Positions 7,430 to 14,102 of a stretch of DNA of 16,484 nt are shown here, piece by piece. The notes beneath the pieces are model-generated. The model searched no databases. It worked only from the letters and a program-made list of their open reading frames with translations, and had not been told where the DNA came from. Position numbers and translations under genes: made by a program. This stretch comes from Candidatus Zixiibacteriota bacterium. Lineage in GTDB: Bacteria; Zixibacteria; MSB-5A5; SM1-73. Position 1 is the stretch's first letter; every line of letters starts with the position of its first letter. Location: positions 1,950,640 to 1,967,123 of the forward strand of contig CP070839.1 of NCBI GenBank assembly GCA_020341875.1, given 5' to 3'.

Positions 7430-7942
7430 ATGCGACCCAGAAGTGTGAGGTTAAAGGAAGGTTACAGATTGGCGGGATGCTGTTCTCCCCGTTGGAATGA
7501 CCCCATCCGGGGGTATTTCAGTCATGACAACGTCATCGCGGTGCACAGGCGTTCCTGCCCGACTCTCGACAAAACCGACCGCGAACGCCTGCTTTCTTTG
7601 TCCTGGGAGGAGATATTAGAGGAGAAGGAGAGCCGGCCGGGGGAAGATTTCTGTCAATTGGATGAACTGGACTTTGGCGTGCTGAAACACCACCGGGAAA
7701 TGGGAGTCGATTATTCGTTGATGGTCGCCAGCATCCTGAACATCGAACCGGAGCAAGCGTTCGAGCGTCATAGAAAACTTAGAGGTTTGAAACTCCTGAA
7801 AAGGGTCGAGAAGGTCATGGTCCGATATCGCAAGAATGTCGTCGACAACAAATGGATCAAGCATCGGAATCATACCTATTATGAGATTACTCCCAAAGGC
7901 GAGGGGTACCTGGATTTCCATCTTTCCCAGAAAGCAGATTAG
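7430..7942 (+). CDS. RelA/SpoT-type zinc-binding domain fused to DUF2250-like winged helix
   Basis: A 170-residue protein of unknown function. Residues about 10-65 resemble the C-terminal zinc-finger (CC/RIS) domain of long RelA/SpoT proteins: GCCSPRWNDPIRGY, then VHRRSC. Cys17-Cys18, His39 and Cys43 keep the spacing CC-x20-H-x3-C of that domain, and LLSLSWEEI follows as in its last strand. No synthetase, hydrolase or TGS domain is present. Residues about 75-168 look like a DUF2250-type winged helix, a family known mainly from archaea: DFGVLKHHREMGVDYSLMVA, the ILNIEPEQAFERHRKL helix, and HRNHTYYEITPKGEGYL. The ATG at 7430 follows AAGGA nine bases upstream, and an in-frame stop at 7376 rules out a longer start. 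The gene is divergent from the kinase operon. By inference, the zinc domain may bind RNA or ribosome and the winged helix nucleic acid. Both domain assignments are from pattern memory. Confidence 0.72.
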   Translation: MRPRSVRLKEGYRLAGCCSPRWNDPIRGYFSHDNVIAVHRRSCPTLDKTDRERLLSLSWEEILEEKESRPGEDFCQLDELDFGVLKHHREMGVDYSLMVASILNIEPEQAFERHRKLRGLKLLKRVEKVMVRYRKNVVDNKWIKHRNHTYYEITPKGEGYLDFHLSQKAD

Positions 7943-8089
7943 GTTGCCCGGTGCGAAGCGTTCGGACACAGATCTTGCTTCGCCAAAGGAAGCTGGTGGA
8001 TCGGATCGTGGGGTCTCTGCCAATGACACTTGCGGGCGAAACTGGAGAACCTTGCTCGGCCGAGTCGTGAATGACGCTCAGTGTTTTCG

Positions 8090-8179
8090 GTAGGGACCGG
8101 GCTTGCTTCGCACCGAGCGCTCACCACGATGTGTCACTGTCTGGTTGCCTCTGAGGACAGCCACAAGGGCTGTCCCTAC
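8090..8179. repeat. 90-base MITE/REP-like element with inverted ends and terminal hairpin
   Basis: GTAGGGAC (8090-8097) is the exact reverse complement of GTCCCTAC (8172-8179). At the right end, GGACAGCC (8155-8162) and GGCTGTCC (8168-8175) form an 8-bp stem with loop ACAAG. A further inverted pair, CGGTGCGAAGC (7949-7959) and GCTTCGCACCG (8105-8115), connects the element to the sequence just after the upstream gene's stop. No transposase lies nearby, so it would be non-autonomous. It fills most of the 286-base spacer 7943-8228. Confidence 0.55.
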
Positions 8180-8228
8180 GAATTGGGCGGCTGATGAGAG
8201 GTTAACTTTTGTGAAGGAGAAGGGCGAT

Positions 8229-8948
8229 ATGTCACAGGTAAGAATCTCAGCAAAAGATCTGGGGGTTCTGGCTCTGCCTAATTTTTGCCCTCGTTGTTTC
8301 TGGATTAGGATGCGCTGCGCGGGCAAGCTTCCGTTTCAGATTTTCCCGGGGATATTCTCCTCCATCGACTCTTACACCAAGAAGGTGACCAACCTCCACT
8401 TCGACCGGTACAGCAGACTGCCCTCCTGGCTTGAAGAATTGGTGGAGCTGGGCAAACCGGTCAAGGTTCCGCATTACTCCAAGTTCTGCGTCTTTGATGA
8501 GGAGACCGACGTTTTGCTTAGGGGGACTCCGGACGAGATACTGCAAAAGGATGATGGTTCGCATATCGTCGTTGATTACAAGACGGCGAAATTCACCAAA
8601 GCCCAAGACAGCCTGCTTCCTCTGTATGAGGTTCAGTTGAACGCCTATGCTTACCTCGGAGAGCGCCAGGGATTCAATCCGGTCTCCGGCTTAGCTTTGG
8701 TATACATGGAACCGCAAACGGATTTGACCCTGGATCAGCTCGATACTCTGGTAAAGGAAGAGGGCTTCCTGATGGCTTTCGACGGTCATGTTCTTGAGGT
8801 GAGTCTGCAAGCGGATAAGGTGATTCCCCCACTGTTGAAAGAAGTCCGCAGAATCCACGACCTCGAGTCTCCTCCTCTGAGTAATGAAGGATGTCGCGAT
8901 TGCCAGCTTTTGGAGGGGCTGATAGCGACGGCGACGATTAGTTCCTAA
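8229..8948 (+). CDS. Cas4-like PD-(D/E)XK nuclease with probable Fe-S cysteines
   Basis: A 239-residue RecB/Cas4-like nuclease, expected to be a cytoplasmic DNA exonuclease. The nuclease core is visible: Asp102 in RGTPDEIL, Asp116 and Lys118 in VVDYKTAK (the D-x-K catalytic pair), and Gln136/Tyr140 in VQLNAYAYL (the QhxxY motif of RecB/Cas4 enzymes). Cysteines lie at both ends: Cys20, Cys23 and Cys30 (FCPRCFWIRMRC) and Cys222 and Cys225 (GCRDCQLL). Such flanking cysteines hold a [4Fe-4S] cluster in Cas4 and AddB-type nucleases, so a cluster is likely but not proven. The ATG at 8229 follows AAGGAGA with good spacing. An in-frame upstream start at 8103 would add a non-conserved segment lying inside a palindromic element, so I reject it. 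No CRISPR array or other cas gene is present, so a CRISPR role is not supported. Confidence 0.82.
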   Translation: MSQVRISAKDLGVLALPNFCPRCFWIRMRCAGKLPFQIFPGIFSSIDSYTKKVTNLHFDRYSRLPSWLEELVELGKPVKVPHYSKFCVFDEETDVLLRGTPDEILQKDDGSHIVVDYKTAKFTKAQDSLLPLYEVQLNAYAYLGERQGFNPVSGLALVYMEPQTDLTLDQLDTLVKEEGFLMAFDGHVLEVSLQADKVIPPLLKEVRRIHDLESPPLSNEGCRDCQLLEGLIATATISS

Positions 8949-9118
8949 GACCGGGTGCAGCCAACGGCTCACGCACGTCGGAAAGTCAGATTCACCAGTT
9001 GAAGGGGCAAAGAGTACCAGAGATGCGATTTCTCTCAGGGGGACGCAGGGCATTCTCGGGAGCCAATTGCGTTTACAGGACAGCTAGGGTATTCCCCTGT
9101 CGAACAGGACCATCCACG

Positions 9119-9142
9119 AGAACCTGACTTAAGTCAGGTTCT
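9119..9142 (+). terminator. 24-base perfect palindrome: terminator hairpin or operator
   Basis: The half-site AGAACCTGACTT (9119-9130) is followed directly by its exact reverse complement (9131-9142). As RNA it would be a 10-bp stem with a TTAA loop, then a pyrimidine-rich tail (GGTTCCTCTCTTTCC), which suits a weak intrinsic terminator of the nuclease transcript. As DNA the dyad symmetry, with the half-site GAACCTGACT repeated at 9250-9259 beyond the xseA promoter, also suits a regulator binding site. Confidence 0.45.
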
Positions 9143-9202
9143 GGTTCCTCTCTTTCCGCCTCTGGGGGGAACTAAATTGAGTGCAGGCCGTCTATATATT
9201 GT

Positions 9203-9231
9203 TTGACACCGGGTTGCCACGCTCATATATT
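9203..9231 (+). promoter_or_regulatory. Near-consensus sigma70-type promoter of the xseA operon
   Basis: TTGACA (9203-9208) is followed after exactly 17 bases by TATATT (9226-9231). Transcription would begin near 9238, giving a leader of about 92 bases before xseA. It is the best promoter seen upstream of the whole plus-strand gene run. Confidence 0.75.
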
Positions 9232-9329
9232 CCTTTGCGATGGTTTCTTGAACCTGACTCGACCGGAAACGACTCATTTGGCCCTGGTCGTGCAATCAGG
9301 GCAAGGCTGGCGATTTATCAGGTAGGAAG

Positions 9330-10547
9330 ATGGAAGAGAGAGTATACACAATAACAGAGTTGACGCGGGAGATAAAGGGTTTACTTGAGGCGAATCTCCC
9401 CGCCATCTGGGTGCAGGGTGAGATCTCCAATTATCTATTGCACTCCTCTGGGCACCGTTATTTCACCCTAAAGGACGATAACGCCCAGATTAAGTGCACC
9501 TTGTGGAGGTTCAGGGGTGAGAGACTCCAGTTCGAGCCAACTGACGGAATCAGTGTGATGGCATGGGGCAACGTTACCGTTTATGAGAGGGGTGGACAGT
9601 ATCAGTTGGACGTAGTTGAACTGGTCCCGGCCGGCCTGGGAAGACTGGAGATCGCTTTTCAGAGACTGAAGGAGAAACTCTTTGGTGAAGGGCTGTTTGA
9701 CGAGGAACACAAGAAATCCCTCCCCCAGTTCCCGGAATCAATCGGGGTGGTGACCTCCCCCACCGGTGCCGCTGTTAGAGACATTATACGAATCGTGCTC
9801 AGTCGTTTCCCAGGGGCAAAACTGATAGTCAGCCCGGTTCGGGTGCAGGGTGAAGGAGCGGCCGAGGAGATCGCTCTGGCTATCAGGGAGTTCAATCGCT
9901 ACAAGAAAATCGACGTGATGATAGTAGGAAGAGGGGGCGGGTCTTTGGAGGACCTGTGGGCGTTCAACGAAGAGGTGGTGGCCCGGGCCATCTATGATTC
10001 CGAAATTCCAGTGATCTCGGCGGTGGGACACGAGATCGATTTCACTATCTCAGATCTGGTGGCGGACTTGAGAGCGCCGACTCCTTCTGCAGCTGCCCAG
10101 ATGGTGGTCGGCGAGAGGGACGTGCTCTTAGAGCAGATAAGAACAAGCGCAGTCAGACTGAATTCCTCCCTGGTTTCGCTGATTGAAACTTCACAGCAGA
10201 GACTCAAGTCGGCTGAGGAAAGCTACGGTTTCCGACGGCCCTTCGACATCATCGCCCAGAGATTCCAGAAGACCGACGAACTGACCCGGCAGCTAGAGAA
10301 TAGGGCAAAAAACCACTTGGAAATCAAATCAAAAGCCGTATCTTTATTGAAAGAAAAAGTGAATGCCCTGTCGCCTTCGTCAGTTCTGAAAAGAGGATAC
10401 TCTATCGCGCGAAAACTGCCCGAATTAAAGCTAATCAAGGATGTCGGAATCCTGAAAGAGAGGGACAGAATTGAAGTGAAGGTGTTCAAGGGGAGAGTCG
10501 AGTCGAAAGTGGAGTTGATAGATCGGGAAAAAGATCAAAAGAGGTGA
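9330..10547 (+). CDS. xseA: Exodeoxyribonuclease VII large subunit
   Basis: The catalytic subunit of ExoVII, which degrades single-stranded DNA from both ends without divalent metal and works in mismatch repair and DNA damage processing. The 405-residue length is normal. The N-terminal OB-fold (about 1-100) has IWVQGEISNY and HRYFTLKDD. The catalytic core contains VVTSPTGAAVRD with Asp151, GRGGGSLEDLWAFNEE with Arg201, and AVGHEIDFTISDLVADLRAP with His234 and Asp237, followed by TPSAAA. A coiled-coil-rich region (about 260-350) follows, where small subunits bind. The C-terminus has the family's LKRGYSI motif. The ATG at 9330 follows GGTAGGAAG. The stop overlaps the xseB start by 4 bases, so the two subunits are translationally coupled. 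Confidence 0.97.
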   Translation: MEERVYTITELTREIKGLLEANLPAIWVQGEISNYLLHSSGHRYFTLKDDNAQIKCTLWRFRGERLQFEPTDGISVMAWGNVTVYERGGQYQLDVVELVPAGLGRLEIAFQRLKEKLFGEGLFDEEHKKSLPQFPESIGVVTSPTGAAVRDIIRIVLSRFPGAKLIVSPVRVQGEGAAEEIALAIREFNRYKKIDVMIVGRGGGSLEDLWAFNEEVVARAIYDSEIPVISAVGHEIDFTISDLVADLRAPTPSAAAQMVVGERDVLLEQIRTSAVRLNSSLVSLIETSQQRLKSAEESYGFRRPFDIIAQRFQKTDELTRQLENRAKNHLEIKSKAVSLLKEKVNALSPSSVLKRGYSIARKLPELKLIKDVGILKERDRIEVKVFKGRVESKVELIDREKDQKR

Positions 10548-10810
10548 AGTTGACCGGCAGAAGATCGACTCGGGGAAGAAAAGAGAAGAGCTTCGAAGCG
10601 GCCCTGGCCAAGCTGGAAGAGATCGTATTTGAGTTGGAGGAGGGTGAGCTCTCCCTTGAGGAGGCTCTAAAGAAGTTCGAGGAGGGAGTCGAACTGTCCC
10701 GATTCTGTACTCAGAAGCTCACCCAGGCAGAGGAGAAGGTCAATAAGCTGATCAAAACCGCCGAGGGCAAGTTCAAGACCGTACCGGTCGATCTGGAAGG
10801 GGAGGAGTGA
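10544..10810 (+). CDS. xseB: Exodeoxyribonuclease VII small subunit
   Basis: The small subunit that binds in several copies along the coiled coil of XseA. It is 88 residues long, typical for the family. The core is KSFEAALAKLEEIVFELEEGELSLEEAL followed by KKFEEGVELSRFCTQKLTQAEEKV, two helices with the usual heptad pattern (cited here in shorter parts: FEAALAKLEEIV and LEEALKKFEEGVEL). The start is a GTG at 10544 within a GTGA overlap with the xseA stop. The first 15 residues are basic and not conserved, so the family-like part begins near KEKSFEAAL, but no better start codon is visible. Initiation probably depends on ribosomes terminating at xseA. Confidence 0.93.
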   Translation: MKLTGRRSTRGRKEKSFEAALAKLEEIVFELEEGELSLEEALKKFEEGVELSRFCTQKLTQAEEKVNKLIKTAEGKFKTVPVDLEGEE

Positions 10811-10972
10811 CATTATTCCTGCGGTGGCTGGGTATACCAGAGGCCCTCAGCAGGCGATAATTCACAGAAGTCGAAAAAAACGCCGCCCGCCTTGCACTGA
10901 GAAGAGGTATGGTAGATTACCTTTGGTCTCATGTGAGCGAATCCGCGTCGGTTTCTTGTGTTGGAGAACGAT

Positions 10973-12064
10973 ATGGCTACGCAGGCAATAGATCTTTTTC
11001 TTGAACTGGAAAAACGAGAGCGGTGGGTGACAGCATACTTGAATTCCGGGGAGTTCAAGAAATGGTTTGATCCCGCCCAATTGAGAGAAGCGGTGTACAG
11101 TTACGTTCAACGGGCGGGGAAGCGCCTGCGCCCCGGGGTACTGCTTTTGGCCTGCGGAGCCGTGGGAGGCGATGAAAAGGAGGCCATCCCGGCCGCTGCT
11201 GCTGTGGAGATGTTTCATACCTGGACCCTTGTTCACGATGATCTGATCGACAACGACGAGAAGAGAAGAGGTGGGTACACCGTTCACGCACAATGTTCGA
11301 AGATCGCAAAGGAAGAGATGGGCTACACGGATCGTCAGGCCAAAGACTATGGACGCGACGTGGCCATACTTGCCGGTGACGTGCAGCAAGGATGGTCGGT
11401 GAGCCTCTTGTGTGATTGCTCCCTGAAGGGGAAGGTCAAGCCCGAGGTGACCATCACCTTGATTCGTATGCTCGAATCTTACGTGCTTAACACCTTAGTC
11501 TCCGGTGAGACACTCGATATCTTGTTCGCCAGACAGCCTGTTGAATCCTTTGAGCCGGAGCAGATCATAGACATGCTTTGGAGGAAGACCGGAGCACTGT
11601 ATGAATACTGCGCCAAAGCCGGCTCCATGATTGGATTGGACACCACCGACGCAAACGATGAGAAGGTAGTGGCCTTGTCCAACTTCACCGGCAGATGTGG
11701 CACCGCTTTCCAGCTGCAGGATGATATCCTGGGCATTGTGGGCGACGAAAACCAGTTGGGCAAGCCGGTCGGGTCCGACATTCGGGAGGGAAAGCGCACC
11801 ACCGTCATCTACTATGCTTTCAAAAATGCTTCGCCTCAGCAAAAGGACAGACTCTTAAGCGTCCTGGGCAACCAGAAGGCAACCGAGGACGAGATCACGG
11901 AAGTGACTGAGCTGCTGGTCCAGTTGGAGGGGGTGTCGGAGACGAAGCGCATGGCAAAACGAATCATCGAAAAGGCACGCACCCAGCTTGACGTTTTGCC
12001 GGAATCGAAACATAAGGATCTGCTGTTAGCCTGGGCAGATTTCATGATCTCTCGAGATTTCTAA
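10973..12064 (+). CDS. Polyprenyl diphosphate synthase (FPP/GGPP synthase-like)
   Basis: A trans-prenyltransferase that condenses isopentenyl diphosphate with allylic diphosphates. It has 363 residues, longer than the roughly 300 of bacterial IspA. The first aspartate-rich motif is DDLID (89-93) in VHDDLIDNDEKRRGG; the second is DDILG (250-254) in FQLQDDILGIVGDE. GKRLRPGVLL near residue 49 is the substrate-binding GKR segment. The first motif lacks the two-residue insertion of typical bacterial FPP/GGPP synthases and has an aromatic residue (Trp84) five before it. That arrangement is known from archaeal-type GGPP synthases, so a C20 product is possible but unproven. The ATG at 10973 has GGAG six bases upstream; the in-frame GTG at 10958 would add five residues with no better ribosome site. 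A 162-base gap separates it from xseB, and dxs follows after 10 bases. Confidence 0.9.
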   Translation: MATQAIDLFLELEKRERWVTAYLNSGEFKKWFDPAQLREAVYSYVQRAGKRLRPGVLLLACGAVGGDEKEAIPAAAAVEMFHTWTLVHDDLIDNDEKRRGGYTVHAQCSKIAKEEMGYTDRQAKDYGRDVAILAGDVQQGWSVSLLCDCSLKGKVKPEVTITLIRMLESYVLNTLVSGETLDILFARQPVESFEPEQIIDMLWRKTGALYEYCAKAGSMIGLDTTDANDEKVVALSNFTGRCGTAFQLQDDILGIVGDENQLGKPVGSDIREGKRTTVIYYAFKNASPQQKDRLLSVLGNQKATEDEITEVTELLVQLEGVSETKRMAKRIIEKARTQLDVLPESKHKDLLLAWADFMISRDF

Positions 12065-12074
12065 GGAGTTTAAG

Positions 12075-13994
12075 ATGAGCCGCTGGCTGGACCGAATAAG
12101 CTCACCCAACGACCTAAAAGAAATCCCAATGGACAGCTTGGGTGAATTGGCGGGCGAGATCAGGGAGAAGATCATTACGGTGGTCTCGAAAAACGGAGGT
12201 CACTTAGCGTCCAACTTAGGGGCGGTGGAGTTGACTCTGGCACTCCATCGTGTCTTCGACTCACCCAGAGACAAGATGGTTTGGGATGTGGGACACCAGT
12301 GCTATACCCACAAGCTTCTGACCGGCCGGAAGGATAGATTTGACACTTTGAGAAAACACAAAGGTCTGAGCGGATTTCCCACCTGGCGCGAAAACGAGCA
12401 CGACGTTTTCATTGTGGGGCATGCTTCCACCGCCATCTCTGCCGCCCTGGGCATTGCCAGCGGGCGCGACCGGAAGGGGCAGAACTTTTCCGTTGTTGCG
12501 GTGGTGGGCGACGGCGCCTTAACCGGTGGCATGGCTTTCGAGGGGCTGAATAACGCCGGAGCTTCAGGTAGAAACTTAATCGTGGTCCTAAACGACAACG
12601 CCATGTCCATCTCCAAGAACGTGGGAGCACTGTCCCGATATCTGACCGATCTCTTGACCGACGAAAAATACAACAAGCTTAAGGCAGAGGTCTGGGACCT
12701 GGTGGGAAAATTCAAGAGAAGGGATAAGATAAGGTCCATGGTGGCCAAGGTGGAGGAGAGCGTCAAGGGATTTTTGGTTCCCGGCATCATCTTCGAGAAG
12801 CTGGGCTTCCGATACTTCGGTCCGGTGGACGGTCATGACGTTGGCGGGCTCATCAAGACCTTGGAGCATCTCAAGGGCCTGAACGGTCCCATCATGCTGC
12901 ACGTGTTGACCAGGAAGGGTCGAGGTTACAAACATGCGGAGGAGGATGCACCTCGTTTTCACGGAATCGGTGCCTTCGACAAGGTGACCGGGAACTCAAA
13001 TGGGAAGGTGGGAGGACCTACCTATACCGATGTCTTCGGAGAGACTCTAACTAAGCTGGCTGGCCAGGATGACAATGTGGTGGCCATAACCGCAGCCATG
13101 ACCTTGGGCACCGGATTGGTGAAATTCGCCGAGAGATTCCCCGAGAGATTCTACGACGTGGGAATCGCCGAACAGCATGCTGCCGCCTTTGCTGCCGGAC
13201 TTGCCAGTCAGGGCCTCAAACCTGTGTTCGCGGTATACTCCACGTTTCTTCAAAGAGCATTTGATCAGACCATACACGATATCGCCTTGCAGAATCTGCC
13301 GGTGATCCTGGCCGTAGATCGGGCTGGGCTGGTAGGGGCCGATGGGCCCACCCATCATGGCACCTTCGACCTGAGCTATCTGAGAGAGATTCCCAACTGG
13401 ATGATCATGGCGCCCAAGGACGGGAATGAGCTGAAAGACATGCTGTATGCGGCTGTCGCTTGGGGAAAGGGTCCGGTGGTGATAAGGTATCCGCGCGCAG
13501 CCATCCCCGACGAGGTGACCGACGAGATCGCACCAATCGAGATAGGAACCTGGGAAAAGTTAAGAGAGGGAAAAGAGCTGGCCATCCTGGCAGTGGGATC
13601 GATGGTTCATCCTGCCCTGGAAGCCGCACGCAAGTTGGACAAGGATGAGATGAGCGCAGAAGTAATAAGCGCCCGCTTCGTGAAGCCTCTGGATGAGAAG
13701 ATGCTCCTCTCCGTTCTGAAGAGGTTTGATAAGATCATATCAGTCGAGGAAAATGCGCTTTCCGGCGGTTTCGGCTCCGCAGTATTGGAGTTTGCGGAAG
13801 CGCATGATATCACCAAGCCGGTCATCAAAAGATTGGGGATTCCGGACGAGTTCATCGAGCACGGTTCGAGAGGACAGCTTCTGAGCCATCTGGGCCTGGA
13901 CGAAAATGGAATCACCCGGATGGCTAAGAAGATCCTGAAACCGACGGGGGCTGCCGAGAGACCGAAGGTCCGGCGAGCGAGGTCCCGAGTCTGA
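12075..13994 (+). CDS. dxs: 1-deoxy-D-xylulose-5-phosphate synthase
   Basis: DXS condenses pyruvate and glyceraldehyde 3-phosphate, with thiamine diphosphate, in the first step of the MEP isoprenoid pathway. The 639-residue length is normal. Motifs: GGHLASNLGAVE with His43; VGHASTAISAALG, where many enzymes have HTSTS; the thiamine diphosphate motif from GDG (145-147) to NDN (173-175); the catalytic Glu366 in VGIAEQHAAAF; DRAGLVGADGPTHHGTFD; and IRYPRA. The transketolase C-terminal domain follows (about 500-625). The last 15 residues are basic and not conserved. The ATG at 12075 has AAGGAG eight bases upstream and lies 10 bases after the prenyl synthase stop, so the two isoprenoid genes are co-transcribed. 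Together they supply precursors and elongate the prenyl chain. Confidence 0.97.
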   Translation: MSRWLDRISSPNDLKEIPMDSLGELAGEIREKIITVVSKNGGHLASNLGAVELTLALHRVFDSPRDKMVWDVGHQCYTHKLLTGRKDRFDTLRKHKGLSGFPTWRENEHDVFIVGHASTAISAALGIASGRDRKGQNFSVVAVVGDGALTGGMAFEGLNNAGASGRNLIVVLNDNAMSISKNVGALSRYLTDLLTDEKYNKLKAEVWDLVGKFKRRDKIRSMVAKVEESVKGFLVPGIIFEKLGFRYFGPVDGHDVGGLIKTLEHLKGLNGPIMLHVLTRKGRGYKHAEEDAPRFHGIGAFDKVTGNSNGKVGGPTYTDVFGETLTKLAGQDDNVVAITAAMTLGTGLVKFAERFPERFYDVGIAEQHAAAFAAGLASQGLKPVFAVYSTFLQRAFDQTIHDIALQNLPVILAVDRAGLVGADGPTHHGTFDLSYLREIPNWMIMAPKDGNELKDMLYAAVAWGKGPVVIRYPRAAIPDEVTDEIAPIEIGTWEKLREGKELAILAVGSMVHPALEAARKLDKDEMSAEVISARFVKPLDEKMLLSVLKRFDKIISVEENALSGGFGSAVLEFAEAHDITKPVIKRLGIPDEFIEHGSRGQLLSHLGLDENGITRMAKKILKPTGAAERPKVRRARSRV

Positions 13995-14007
13995 TGCATG
14001 CGAACGC

Positions 14008-14027
14008 CCCGAAGAATAGGGTTCGGG
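14008..14027. repeat. Short inverted repeat between dxs and nadK
   Basis: CCCGAA (14008-14013) and TTCGGG (14022-14027) form a 6-bp stem with an 8-base loop, 14 bases after the dxs stop. An A-run rather than a T-run follows on the plus strand, so it does not look like a terminator for dxs. Possibly an RNA processing or stability hairpin. Confidence 0.3.
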
Positions 14028-14102
14028 AAAACGAGAAGGGATCTCCGCTGAGCCTGACGGTGGGAATGTAGCGAGCAGAGTTGGCTTACCTTGATGGGGA
14101 AG

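Larger units (their letters stand above)
8949..9329. other. 381-base spacer upstream of xseA
   Basis: No gene is supported. It contains a short stem CCTGT/ACAGG near 9096-9108, the 24-base palindrome at 9119-9142, the xseA promoter at 9203-9231, and a leader of about 92 bases. The leader carries a second copy of the palindrome half-site (GAACCTGACT, 9250-9259) and a 6-bp hairpin GCCCTG (9281-9286)/CAGGGC (9297-9302). Confidence 0.6.

Noticed and set aside
8103..8228. Upstream extension of the nuclease to the ATG at 8103
   Set aside because: The added 42 residues lie in a palindromic repeat and look unlike the family; the ATG at 8229 has a good AAGGAGA site.
8229..8948. CRISPR-Cas locus suggested by the Cas4-like nuclease
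   Set aside because: No regularly spaced repeats and no other cas gene anywhere in the window; stand-alone Cas4-like nucleases are common.
10870..10895. Minus-strand terminator suggested by a T-run after a GC-rich stretch
   Set aside because: No symmetrical stem precedes the T-run and no minus-strand gene ends nearby.
10909..11004. 31-codon plus-strand frame in the xseB-prenyl synthase gap, ATG preceded by AGAAGAGGT
   Set aside because: It overlaps the prenyl synthase start in another frame and has no homology that I recognise; too short to support.
10862..11389. 175-codon minus-strand open frame antisense to the prenyl synthase
   Set aside because: It is antisense to conserved motifs of the prenyl synthase and shows no conserved pattern of its own.
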